Part shown: one piece after another, positions 27,106 through 35,189 of the stretch | How positions within the stretch are numbered: the first letter of the stretch is position 1 | Layout of the letters: each line of letters begins with the position of its first letter | Source: Pontibacter rufus | GTDB lineage: Bacteria > Bacteroidota > Bacteroidia > Cytophagales > Hymenobacteraceae | Assembly (NCBI RefSeq): GCF_015694705.1 | Contig: NZ_JADQDR010000001.1 | Location: 496,001 to 560,000, forward strand | Direction of reading: 5' to 3' | Length of the DNA stretch: 64,000 nucleotides | Notes under the pieces: generated by a model | The model's database searches: none | Told to the model about the DNA's origin: nothing | Seen by the model: the letters and a program-made list of their open reading frames with translations, nothing else | Program-made: the position numbers and the translations under genes

Positions 27106-28070
27106 GGCTGAACCAGCAATACCTGAGGCGCAGGCGCGCATACCGCAAGTTTATTGTGTTCCTGAAGAGGTGGCGCTTTAACAATGGCCGGTCTTCGGTA
27201 TACGATGTGGTAGATGTGCTGATAGGGGAGTTGCGGCTGGATTCTGTTACCACGCGGGCGGCACACATGGCTTTTAACTTTACGCTGGCCACCTTTCCCA
27301 CCATTATCTTCCTGTTTACGCTTATTCCCTACATCCCCAGCGTGCTCAACCTCGACTTGAGCCAGAGCATCCTTAACTTCATCGCCGATTTTATGCCCAA
27401 GGAGATGTACACTGTGGCTTACGGCACCATCGAAGACATCGTAAACAAGCCGCGTGGCGGCCTGCTCTCGTTCGGTTTTCTGTTTGCACTGATACTTTCC
27501 ACCAACGGCATCATGTCGCTGATGGATGCCTTCGACAAAAAGTACCATACTTTTTACAAGCGCACTTACCTCAAAAAACGCGTTATCGCCACCATTCTGA
27601 CACTTGCCCTGGCGGCTATTCTGCTGGTGGCGGTGTTCACTATTTTCTTCGGGCAATGGATTCTGGATGTGTTGGTATACTACGAGGTCGTGACGGAGAG
27701 CTATACTTATACTCTGGTGGTCATACTGAAGTATGTCGCTGTAATCTTGCTGTTCTTGCTGGCCACTTCACTTATTTATTATTATGTGCCGGCCGTGGAA
27801 GATAAGTGGCCGTTTGTATCGGCAGGTGCGGTGGTAGCAACAGGTCTTATCTTTGTGGTTTCCTTCCTGTTTTCGCTTTATATCAGCGCCTTCGACAGTT
27901 ATAACAAATTTTATGGCTCCATCGGCGCTTTAATCGGTCTGATGATCTGGCTCGACTTTATCTGTATGATCCTTATACTTGGGTTCGAGATCAACGTGAG
28001 CGTAGATTCAGTAACTAAGCGCCTGGTACGCCAGAACATAGAGGAAAAGGTTGTAAAAGTGGCTTCCTGA
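27102..28070 (+). CDS. YihY/BrkB-family inner-membrane protein
   Basis: A polytopic membrane protein of 322 residues with about six helices. RAAHMAFNFTLATFPTIIFLF and FGFLFALILSTNGIMSLMDAF are the family blocks, and PAVEDKWPFVSAGAVVAT followed by YNKFYGSIGALIGLMIWLDF is the second. The family was once called RNase BN in error; its real function (possibly a flippase or transporter) is not established. It is the last gene before the tRNA locus. Confidence 0.88.
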   Translation: MRLNQQYLRRRRAYRKFIVFLKRWRFNNGRSSVYDVVDVLIGELRLDSVTTRAAHMAFNFTLATFPTIIFLFTLIPYIPSVLNLDLSQSILNFIADFMPKEMYTVAYGTIEDIVNKPRGGLLSFGFLFALILSTNGIMSLMDAFDKKYHTFYKRTYLKKRVIATILTLALAAILLVAVFTIFFGQWILDVLVYYEVVTESYTYTLVVILKYVAVILLFLLATSLIYYYVPAVEDKWPFVSAGAVVATGLIFVVSFLFSLYISAFDSYNKFYGSIGALIGLMIWLDFICMILILGFEINVSVDSVTKRLVRQNIEEKVVKVAS

Positions 28071-28491
28071 GCTTTCTTTTATAGATAAATCATAGTTTAT
28101 ACTGCAACTCCCTTAAACGATGGACCAGTTCTAAAACCCATCGCTGCAGCAATTTTACCACGGCACTGTAAACACTTTTCGGTGCAGTTATCAGCTATTA
28201 TGGGCAGCGTTGCCGCCATCATCTGCTTCGATACATCTTACAATAAGCAGCATCGCCACCTGTACCTGGGCGAGCCCGGACAAAAACGAAACCGCTATGC
28301 CGGATTTCTTGCCGCTCTTCAAACAGTTGAAAGCGAAGCAGCACCAGTGGTTTGTGAATAAAGAGGAGAACTACAGCATCAGTAATATAAACGGTTATCC
28401 GTTTGTGAGCACAAGTATTAGTATAACAGGCTTCAGAACCAACAGCTTATAAACAAGCGCCGAAAACCGGATAAATATTTTGGCGTATAGC
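28071..28491. other. Gene-poor stretch before tRNA-Ser, possible gene remnant
   Basis: Between the YihY-like gene and the tRNA promoter lies about 420 bp with no gene I can support. Two overlapping frames look half like protein: 28200-28361 (GSVAAIICFDTSYNKQHRHLY, 53 residues) and 28291-28452 (PDFLPLFKQLKAKQHQWFV). Neither matches a family I know. The pattern suggests a decayed gene, possibly damaged in past integration at the adjacent tRNA. Confidence 0.3.
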
Positions 28492-28522
28492 TTTGATAAT
28501 TCGGCGCAAGCGCATACTTTTG
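28492..28522 (+). promoter_or_regulatory. Promoter of tRNA-Ser
   Basis: TTTG at 28492-28495, 19 bases, then TACTTTTG at 28515-28522: a full match to the Bacteroidota housekeeping promoter (TTTG-N19-21-TAnnTTTG). It ends 16 bp before the mature tRNA. Confidence 0.8.
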
Positions 28523-28537
28523 TACACGAATTGAAAC

Positions 28538-28622
28538 AGAGAGTTGGCGGAGTGGTCGATCGCGGCGGTCTTGAAAACCGTTGACTGTAACAGGTCCGGG
28601 GGTTCGAATCCCTCACTCTCTG
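28538..28622 (+). tRNA. tRNA-Ser (anticodon UGA)
   Basis: An 85-base class II tRNA. The acceptor stem AGAGAGT pairs with ACTCTCT, the anticodon stem-loop is GCGGT-CTTGAAA-ACCGT with anticodon TGA at 28572-28574, and there is a long variable arm. The T-arm is GGGGG-TTCGAAT-CCCTC and the discriminator base is G, as expected for serine. CCA is not encoded. The gene is the integration target: the serine recombinase gene ends inside its 3' end. Confidence 0.95.
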
Positions 28623-30136
28623 CTGGGAGGGATAATCGCAAGATTATCCCTTTTTTTTTCATAAATCAGACAACCCTTTTCTTTCATTAACAGGGAGTTA
28701 TGTGAAAACATGTCCATCATTGTAGGTGTTCGATAGATGCCATCTTGATAGTATAAATTGTTGTCGAACACCATGCTTATAAATTCCCTCTTATGCACAG
28801 TATCTGCTTGAGTATATACATAACGTATATCGGTGAGCAGATTAAGATGTTTGTTCAGAATATCAAATGCCTTACCTTGATCTTTGCTTAGGCGTTCAAT
28901 GGCTCCTTTCAGATTGATTATATTGTGATTATAGGTAGAATACCACCTATCATAGGTATCACGATTTATTTCGTTCTTAATCCATTTCTCCTCAACAGAA
29001 AACAGCTTTTCATGCACGTCCTCTAACTGTTGGCTTTTCTCCTTAATTTTTTTCTTGTTGCCTTCCATCTCGATTTGGATAGCAGACTTACAGCCATTCC
29101 TGATTTCTTTTACCTTACTTTCCGTTAAGCTCATTAGTTCACATGCACCCATAAACTGATCATGCGCTTTAATGGCACTGATGTTATTGTGCTTTGAGAA
29201 CCTGCATTTGTAATAGTAAAAATATTTGCCGGATTTGCCCCTTGAAGGCGCACCGGATAATGGGTTACCACAATGGCATTTCAATATACCTCTTAATGGT
29301 ATCTCATCATCAAGCACAGTCCTTATCTTCTCCGGCTTTTTCATTTTGCTCTGAACCATTTGCCAGGTGGTCATATCTATTATCGGTTCGTGTATTGCCG
29401 GGAAAAAGCCTCCTGGATACTCTTTATATGCTTCAACATATAACAGCCCTGCATGGACAGGATTAGACAAAACTCTTTCAATAGCCATATTGCCTTTTCT
29501 GTCAAATCCTAATTCATATGCTTTCTCTTTGATCTTGTAAAGAGGTACATCCCGTAGATATGCATCAAAAATAAACTTAACGATTTTCGCTTCCGGTTCA
29601 TTCACAACTAATTGGCGCTCTTTTCGTTCTCCTTCCTTTTTATAACCGAATGGAGGGTTTTTAAACACAAACCGGCCTTCCTTGGCCTTTGCGGTATAAA
29701 TCCCACCCTTCACTTTAATACTTCTATTAATATTATCCTCCTCGGCTAATAACAGTTGCAATCCTGCCCTGAAAAAACTACCAGGGGTTTCATAATCAAA
29801 AGTTATTCCTTCGGTTACACTCACTACCTGGATACTATATTTCTTCTGAAGCTTTTTTACCATACTCATAGCTTCCCCGGCATCACGGCTGAATCTATCA
29901 AGCTGATCCACAAGCAAATAATCAACGGATTTATAATGGTGGGCAATAAATTCTTGCAGCTTTATAAAATCTGGACGGTCAAAAGTCCTGGCACTTTTAC
30001 CACGGTCAATAAAAGTATCTACCAATTCAACGTCGTTAAATTTTATCCATTGATCTGTATATAACTCTTGCCTTTCTATTGATCCGTTACTTTGTCCTAA
30101 CTGGCTGAAGCGTAAATATCTAATCGCCCTTTTCAT
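28613..30136 (-). CDS. Large serine recombinase (element integrase)
   Basis: A 507-residue site-specific recombinase. Resolvase domain (1-145): catalytic Ser11 in YLRFSQLGQS, VDQLDRFSRDAGEAM. Recombinase domain (about 165-280): PFGYKKEGER, NPVHAGLLYVEAY. Zinc ribbon (about 310-345): LKCHCGNPLSGAP and YYYKCRF. A coiled coil (about 365-440) and a C-terminal tail follow. Its stop codon and the preceding Arg and Glu codons, with part of the Ser codon, lie inside tRNA-Ser. An upstream 51-residue reading frame overlaps its start by 17 bases. Integration into a tRNA is commoner for tyrosine recombinases. Confidence 0.94.
   Translation of the reverse strand: MKRAIRYLRFSQLGQSNGSIERQELYTDQWIKFNDVELVDTFIDRGKSARTFDRPDFIKLQEFIAHHYKSVDYLLVDQLDRFSRDAGEAMSMVKKLQKKYSIQVVSVTEGITFDYETPGSFFRAGLQLLLAEEDNINRSIKVKGGIYTAKAKEGRFVFKNPPFGYKKEGERKERQLVVNEPEAKIVKFIFDAYLRDVPLYKIKEKAYELGFDRKGNMAIERVLSNPVHAGLLYVEAYKEYPGGFFPAIHEPIIDMTTWQMVQSKMKKPEKIRTVLDDEIPLRGILKCHCGNPLSGAPSRGKSGKYFYYYKCRFSKHNNISAIKAHDQFMGACELMSLTESKVKEIRNGCKSAIQIEMEGNKKKIKEKSQQLEDVHEKLFSVEEKWIKNEINRDTYDRWYSTYNHNIINLKGAIERLSKDQGKAFDILNKHLNLLTDIRYVYTQADTVHKREFISMVFDNNLYYQDGIYRTPTMMDMFSHNSLLMKEKGCLIYEKKRDNLAIIPPSRE
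28629..28659 (+). terminator. Terminator of tRNA-Ser, inside the recombinase gene
   Basis: A 9 bp perfect stem (GGGATAATC, GCAA loop, GATTATCCC) is followed by nine T. It follows the tRNA by 6 bp. The other strand of this hairpin codes for residues near the C-terminus of the recombinase. Confidence 0.9.
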
Positions 30137-30275
30137 AGTATTCTCTTAATGTAATTGACACTATAATCTCAATAATTAAATTTACAAATTTCTTCTCTTT
30201 TTCCTGTTCAAATTCAGCATTAGTTTTCAATATCTTATCATCCGAAAGGTTGTTATTCTCACTCACTTTTTCCAT
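30120..30275 (-). CDS. Small 51-residue protein coupled to the recombinase
   Basis: This short reading frame begins ATGGAAAAAGTGAG, has a strong ribosome-binding site (GGAGG, 7 bases upstream), and ends 17 bases inside the recombinase gene, which suggests coupled translation. The protein is acidic and lysine-rich in its first half, then has a hydrophobic helix-like stretch (FVNLIIEIIVSITLREYY). It could be an excision factor or a regulator of the integrase; that is inference. I know of no family assignment. Recombinase starts within it have no good ribosome-binding site of their own. Confidence 0.65.
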   Translation of the reverse strand: MEKVSENNNLSDDKILKTNAEFEQEKEKKFVNLIIEIIVSITLREYYEKGD

Positions 30276-30346
30276 CTCACACCTCCGTTTTAATAATACA
30301 AGCCCTTTACCAAGAGCTTGTATGTGTTCTAAATATTTTTTCTGAC

Positions 30347-30637
30347 TTAAGTAAATTCAAGGATGTACACCTTACTTCCCTGATTCCGCTTAAAAGACGG
30401 TTCATACTTTATATAACCAAAATCGCTTAGATCCTTAATACTTTTATGGTATGTGCTACTCGCAGAGATCTTAGCTATACGCATAATCTCATAGCTGAAT
30501 ACCTGCATTGGATTTTGAAATTCATGTTCCTTCCAATATTGCAGCAGTGCCGCATAAATACCAATATGCGTGATGCTGATACGCGGGTCATTGGCAATAG
30601 CTGAAAAAAAATCAGACAATGGTTTTAAGGCTAACAT
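30347..30637 (-). CDS. Winged-helix-type DNA-binding protein of the element
   Basis: A 96-residue protein. LSDFFSAIANDPRISITHIGIYAALLQYW, then IAKISASSTYHKSIKDLSDFGYIKYEP, has the pattern of a helix-turn-helix followed by a wing, as in small regulators of Bacteroidota mobile elements. It lies 71 bp upstream of the small recombinase-coupled gene, and the region 30276-30346 contains an A/T-rich hairpin-like stretch (ACAAGCTCTTGG). It may regulate integration genes. Confidence in the fold is moderate. Confidence 0.65.
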   Translation of the reverse strand: MLALKPLSDFFSAIANDPRISITHIGIYAALLQYWKEHEFQNPMQVFSYEIMRIAKISASSTYHKSIKDLSDFGYIKYEPSFKRNQGSKVYILEFT

Positions 30638-30653
30638 GGTTACATTTCTCCGT

Positions 30654-31577
30654 TTAACTCATTGACTGGCTTTGTCTCTTCGTCCTTTTTTTCGATGTCT
30701 TTGGTATTTCAGGACTACCATCGTCACTACTCTGACTCTGATCTTGTTTTTTAGCATCCTGTTTTACTGAGCTGCTTTCTCCCTGAGACTGCTTGCTGCC
30801 TAAACGCTGCATATTACTGTCATAAATGTTGATGGATTTAAACTGAGGATTGGCTTCAATATAATGTTTCTGCTCACTGCCATTCTGCAGAAAGGTGACA
30901 GACTGCCTGTTGCCTTTTTGCAAAGACTCCAGGAGCCGTGTTTTATCCTGTTCATTGCCCAGCTCTTTAACGGGATGTTTCGCTAATGCACTGTTAAGGT
31001 CATACCCGTAGTTCTGATGGAACTGCTTCAACTTATAGTTGCCATTATTATCAGTTTGCTTAAAATCCATCTGTACCCAGGCATTATAAACCTGTCCCTC
31101 CTTATTCGTAAGGTCCTTATTAACTGCTCTACCGTTCATCATGTTGTAAGCTTCTTTCAAAGTGATATTATGCTCCTTATTGAGATAAAAAGTCTGATTT
31201 ATGGTTTCAGGCTTATTTTCCTGTTTCAGCGCCAGATCGTACTTATTAAAGAAGTACATATCGCTCTGATCAGACTTCCTGAAGTGTAGGGTAGAAATAG
31301 TTTTATCCTTTCCAAAACTCCCCTGATGATAGAGCAGAAACTGAGGAGCTTGCTTTTGCATCTTTTCTTTTAATTCGTTTTCCAGGCCTTCACCAAAGCC
31401 GGTAAACTTTACCTGGTCACGCAGGTATTCGAAATTTTTCTGGTTCATAATAGTTGTTTTTGAGTTATTAAATAATTGTTGCCTTTCTATATGGTCTACC
31501 AAGGCATCCGTAAAGGCATTTCCATTCGGATTATATAGCCCGTTTGCATTGGGATTTTTTGCCTGTTTCATAGACAT
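30654..31577 (-). CDS. Element-encoded hypothetical protein, downstream part of a frameshifted gene
   Basis: A 307-residue protein of a type common in Bacteroidota conjugative elements, but whose function I cannot name. The middle (VKFTGFGEGLENELKEKMQ, FHQGSFGKDKT-like, MYFFNKYDLALKQ) is well ordered; the C-terminus is low complexity and basic (KTSKKRTKRQSQS). The same reading frame continues upstream of the listed ATG to about 31673 with sensible sequence (DSFKVIYAQSIADILG), and the frame upstream of that is the next gene. So these two are probably one gene broken, or joined, by a frameshift. Confidence 0.55.
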   Translation of the reverse strand: MSMKQAKNPNANGLYNPNGNAFTDALVDHIERQQLFNNSKTTIMNQKNFEYLRDQVKFTGFGEGLENELKEKMQKQAPQFLLYHQGSFGKDKTISTLHFRKSDQSDMYFFNKYDLALKQENKPETINQTFYLNKEHNITLKEAYNMMNGRAVNKDLTNKEGQVYNAWVQMDFKQTDNNGNYKLKQFHQNYGYDLNSALAKHPVKELGNEQDKTRLLESLQKGNRQSVTFLQNGSEQKHYIEANPQFKSINIYDSNMQRLGSKQSQGESSSVKQDAKKQDQSQSSDDGSPEIPKTSKKRTKRQSQSMS

Positions 31578-31795
31578 CGGTTCTTCAATCTGAGCTGGGC
31601 CAAGTATATCCGCAATGGATTGTGCGTAGATGACTTTAAAAGAATCATAATCACTAATGTTAATGGCGCAAAATTACCTGCTTCATCTTTGTTCTTAAAA
31701 AAGTATATTTCGCCCTTCTCTGGAATGTGCGGTAATGTATTATAAGCAACCCTGTGATTATACTGCGAAAGCTCATCTTGAATGATATTGATCAA
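31568..31795 (-). CDS. N-terminal part of the frameshifted element gene
   Basis: Residues 1-44 (INIIQDELSQYNHRVAYNTLP, EKGEIYFFKNKDEAGNFA) look like the start of a real protein; the remainder (APLTLVIMILLKSS...) looks out of frame. A one-base shift near the TTTT at 31670-31673 joins it to the downstream frame. Start codon is probably TTG at 31795; no ATG in frame. Either a natural mutation, a sequencing error or programmed -1 frameshifting would explain this. Confidence 0.45.
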   Translation of the reverse strand: MINIIQDELSQYNHRVAYNTLPHIPEKGEIYFFKNKDEAGNFAPLTLVIMILLKSSTHNPLRIYLAQLRLKNRCL

Positions 31796-31834
31796 ATCAT
31801 CCGGTATAATATTTTTACTTGTTGTTAATAGTGC

Positions 31835-32422
31835 TTACTTAGGCAGAAGTATAGAACTGCTCACCTCGTTTCCGAAGACGTCCCAACCTGTAAATTCATT
31901 GTCAGCGAATAAATCATTACAGCTTCGGGCAAATAGCTCAACACGAGGAACGTCTCCAAAAAGGCACACAATTCTTTCTCTTATTTCTGAAGGTTTCTGT
32001 GAATGATCGCCTCTTTTGCTTACCAGCACTTGTGGGACATTTCTGCAAATTCTTTTTAGTGGCTTCCCTTTAGTAAACAGAAGCACGACTTCTGCATTGG
32101 CACGGGTATAATGTCCCATTCCCATAAAAAGCTTATTATCGTTTTTATTTTGTTTTATCCAGGTAAAAGCCACAGTCTTATAAACAAATCCCCATGCTTC
32201 CGCTAATACAAGGGCATTTTGCAAACATGGAAAAGTTGCCCACATCAAAAGCACACAATTCTGTTCACAGATACCAGGTACATTGAATGCTTTTAAACTA
32301 TCTATGGATTGAGTGGAATAATGACTTTCAGCAGTTCTTCCATTCCCTTTTTTGCTCCACACTTTATATGCCCAAGGTGGGTCAGCGTAGATTACATTGT
32401 ATTTCTTAGCCTCACTTTTCAT
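31835..32422 (-). CDS. MT-A70 family adenine methyltransferase
   Basis: A 195-residue N6-adenine methyltransferase of the MT-A70 fold. The catalytic motif DPPWAY is at residues 14-19, and the SAM-binding and target regions (CVLLMWATFPCLQNAL, FTWIKQNK, ANAEVVLLFTKGKPLKR, HSQKPSEIRERIV, ELFARS) follow in the usual order. Solitary methyltransferases on conjugative elements can shield DNA from host restriction or act on regulation; either is inference. It lies just downstream of traN on the same strand. Confidence 0.9.
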   Translation of the reverse strand: MKSEAKKYNVIYADPPWAYKVWSKKGNGRTAESHYSTQSIDSLKAFNVPGICEQNCVLLMWATFPCLQNALVLAEAWGFVYKTVAFTWIKQNKNDNKLFMGMGHYTRANAEVVLLFTKGKPLKRICRNVPQVLVSKRGDHSQKPSEIRERIVCLFGDVPRVELFARSCNDLFADNEFTGWDVFGNEVSSSILLPK

Positions 32423-32463
32423 ACTTCACAACCTTTATAGTTTACAATGTTATTATCGGAACA

Positions 32464-33306
32464 TCAGAGCGATTGAGCTTTGATTATAGTCTTATTATGA
32501 ACATCCAGTTCTAAATGCCTTCCCCCATTTTTTTCCATGAGTTGGATTGCGAGATATTTTTTATCAGGAATAGTAAATTTTGGCAAAGCAAAAACAAGGA
32601 TACGCTCCGATTGCCCGGCTATAATTGAAGCGTCATTTTGAATATCCAGAGGCTTAATTTCAATTTCCTGTGTAGCGCTGCGTTTAGGTTTTTTCTGATC
32701 CCGAATAAAAAACCGAAGTTGGTCTATACCATAATTGATATTTGATTTATTCGTTACCTTAATCTGGTAATACATGACATCATCACGGATAAAAAGGCCA
32801 TTTAACCGGAATTTTATTCCATACTTTTTATCCTTAACACCTCGCACATTCTTTTTTTCAGCAGCCACTTTTTTCGCATCTTCCTGTATTACCGCTTCGT
32901 TAGGATTGGCGGCTGAAAAGAGAGTATTATCTGCTGGTTTACCCGCTGTGCTGAATTGAAGATTGAGTACAGATGGGTTATCCGCATAGCTCAATACATA
33001 AGAATATAATTTACCATCCGCTGTGATGACGGTAAGGTTAGTTTCATTAAAACCTCGCTTACCTGCCTTAACCTGAAGGATATTTTCAACGCCTGTGGCT
33101 TTTTGTGCCAATACATCTTTACTGCCCCTGTCTACACTTTTAATGGCATAAGGAAACATCAAATTGGTTGTTTTGAAGTAGGTAATAGCTAAAGGATACG
33201 GTTCAATTACAGAAACGGTAGAGCCGTGAGCATTTTGAGAATAGGCGTTAATATTTGTAAGTACAAGAAAAATTCCTGTTATCATTACTGCACATATCGT
33301 TTTCAT
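32464..33306 (-). CDS. traN: Conjugative transfer protein TraN
   Basis: TraN of Bacteroidota elements (DUF4138 type), 280 residues, a VirB9-like outer-membrane-associated T4SS component. A signal peptide (about 1-23, ICAVMITGIFLVLTNINAYSQ) is present. The N-terminal strand block (PLAITYFKTTNLMFPYAIKSVDRGS) and YGIKFRLNGLFIRDDVMYYQIKVTNKSNINYGID are family hallmarks. It follows traM by 52 bp and probably forms the core complex with it. Confidence 0.88.
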   Translation of the reverse strand: MKTICAVMITGIFLVLTNINAYSQNAHGSTVSVIEPYPLAITYFKTTNLMFPYAIKSVDRGSKDVLAQKATGVENILQVKAGKRGFNETNLTVITADGKLYSYVLSYADNPSVLNLQFSTAGKPADNTLFSAANPNEAVIQEDAKKVAAEKKNVRGVKDKKYGIKFRLNGLFIRDDVMYYQIKVTNKSNINYGIDQLRFFIRDQKKPKRSATQEIEIKPLDIQNDASIIAGQSERILVFALPKFTIPDKKYLAIQLMEKNGGRHLELDVHNKTIIKAQSL

Positions 33307-33357
33307 CTTTGGAATTTTATTAGTAAATTAATTTGTCTATTAATTTTATTAGGCGAT

Positions 33358-34683
33358 TTAATTGAGTTGTTTTTCATCCCTAAGCAACACCTGATAACCC
33401 GCCTTTATGGTTACTTTAATTAGTTTTACTTTCTTGCTAAGCAGGCTTCTTGCAGTTTCAATACCCGCACTTGCAACTTGTGCTCCTAGTGAAGGGTCTA
33501 AAGTTGTCATACCAAAGCCTTGAAAAGCACGATCAGCAGACTGTTTGGCTACATCACGAGTAATTGCTCCAGGAATGTAAATACCATCCATTCCATCCAT
33601 ATCGTACACAGATAATTCTACCGGGAAAAGTGAATTTTGAAAACGGATGCTATTGATTTTAATACTAAGCCGCTCGCCGTTAAGTGATGCTGTGCCGAAC
33701 AAAAAATTATCTTTCGGGATGAGTACGCCATTGATATAAATATCATTAACCAGGCGCAACTTTACCGTCGAACCGTTGACCACAGTTTGTGTTTCATGAA
33801 TGACTGCTTCAATAGCGTTCTGCAAGTTATTCAGAGCAGCTATATCATTAAGAGAATAAAAAGCATTGGATTGATTGAGTATAGGTATATTACTATTATA
33901 CCCTGTTTCTGCAAGATGACTATTATCTAATAAGGAAACAGTGGTTTTATTACCTGGAGCAGATACGGCGAATACCTCGCCTTTTCTGGCTTCAGAAGTT
34001 TGCCTTAATCTCTCCTGTACACGGTCAGGGTGCTGAATATCTAAGATTTTCTCCAACATACCATTGAGTTGCTGCATTTCCGGATCTTCGCCATCCGGCT
34101 GGCTCATGGTTTGCATCATTTGTTCCAGACGGTCAACATCTTCTGTGTTTATGGAAGCATTACCGCTACGGCTAATTGTTGAGTGATCCTCCGATTTAAT
34201 TTCAGTTGCATTGGTATTATTAAGGACTTTATTCAATTGTTCAAGCTTTTGATACACTTTGGCTTCATTCGGGTCATTGTATGCCCCGCCACTGTATGGG
34301 GATGTTTTTAGGCCGCCGGAATTGCTATTATTTCCATATTGTGGCAGTGAGACACTATTGTCATAAACATTTCCTTCATCCGTATTTGAAGAAGTCTGAT
34401 TGTTATAATAAGGGTCATTTTTCATCAGCTCTTTCATTTTAGCTGAATCGCGAGCAGCTTGCTCATAATAGCTCATTTTGTCCAGCGGCTTATCTTCTTT
34501 TAGATAAGCATCCGGTAAATTCATATTAAAGCCTTGTTGTGCCTGCTGTGCACCAGCATTACTTACTTTTCCTCCACCCATCGCCCAGAACATCAGAGTT
34601 ATAAATGGCAGCACAAGTAAGGGCAGCACTATAAAAAAATTTCGCTGCCTTAAAAATTTTGGAGATTGCATTTTCTGTTCCAT
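33358..34683 (-). CDS. traM: Conjugative transfer protein TraM
   Basis: TraM, a VirB10-like T4SS core protein of 441 residues. A cytosolic N-terminus and one membrane helix (about 17-34, FIVLPLLVLPFITLMFW) are followed by a low-complexity periplasmic linker with repeats of Asn/Ser/Gly, then a C-terminal beta-domain (LRLVNDIYINGVLIPKDNFLFG, FPVELSVYDMDGMDGIYIPG, KLIKVTIKAGYQVLL). In CTnDOT-type systems TraM spans both membranes. It is preceded by traL. Confidence 0.9.
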   Translation of the reverse strand: MEQKMQSPKFLRQRNFFIVLPLLVLPFITLMFWAMGGGKVSNAGAQQAQQGFNMNLPDAYLKEDKPLDKMSYYEQAARDSAKMKELMKNDPYYNNQTSSNTDEGNVYDNSVSLPQYGNNSNSGGLKTSPYSGGAYNDPNEAKVYQKLEQLNKVLNNTNATEIKSEDHSTISRSGNASINTEDVDRLEQMMQTMSQPDGEDPEMQQLNGMLEKILDIQHPDRVQERLRQTSEARKGEVFAVSAPGNKTTVSLLDNSHLAETGYNSNIPILNQSNAFYSLNDIAALNNLQNAIEAVIHETQTVVNGSTVKLRLVNDIYINGVLIPKDNFLFGTASLNGERLSIKINSIRFQNSLFPVELSVYDMDGMDGIYIPGAITRDVAKQSADRAFQGFGMTTLDPSLGAQVASAGIETARSLLSKKVKLIKVTIKAGYQVLLRDEKQLN

Positions 34684-34688
34684 ATTAT

Positions 34689-35186
34689 TTACTTTTTAAA
34701 TTGTGACTGATAACTATTTTCGATGAACCTAACACTGTCCATTAATCCCGGACGTGAGATTAGAATACTATCATAGACGGCTTTCCCTGTGGGTGACCGG
34801 GCGAGGCTATCCATATATTCCTTAAAGTGGTATACTTTCAGGTAATCTTCTTTACTAATAGCAGAAGATGCTGCTATCCGTTCTTCTCCTGATCGCCCGG
34901 CATACTGAGGCTTCTTAATGGATGTTACCGAAAGTGAATAGTTTTGCTTGCTGGTAAAGCTGATAGTTATCAGGTAAATACTGTAACCTCCAACTAATAA
35001 GCAGAACAAGAGGAGGGCGATAATCTTACCTTTCCCTGATAAACGTTCTGTTCTATCCTGCATCCAATCTGCCCATTTTCTCTGCCACTGTAAGCAATGG
35101 TTCACAATGCTTTTAGCTATCCTATCCTGAGCATCATTGGGAACTAAAGAGCTTGGACTTTTCTTATTTCTGAAAAAGAAGGACAT
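34689..35186 (-). CDS. TraL-position single-pass membrane protein
   Basis: A 165-residue protein in the position of traL between traK and traM. Charged N-terminus (about 1-55), one membrane helix (KIIALLLFCLLVGGYSIYL, about 53-73), then a soluble region that would lie in the periplasm. No motif ties it to a known family with certainty, so the name rests on gene order only. It is longer than typical TraL. Confidence 0.6.
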   Translation of the reverse strand: MSFFFRNKKSPSSLVPNDAQDRIAKSIVNHCLQWQRKWADWMQDRTERLSGKGKIIALLLFCLLVGGYSIYLITISFTSKQNYSLSVTSIKKPQYAGRSGEERIAASSAISKEDYLKVYHFKEYMDSLARSPTGKAVYDSILISRPGLMDSVRFIENSYQSQFKK

Positions 35187-35189
35187 AAC

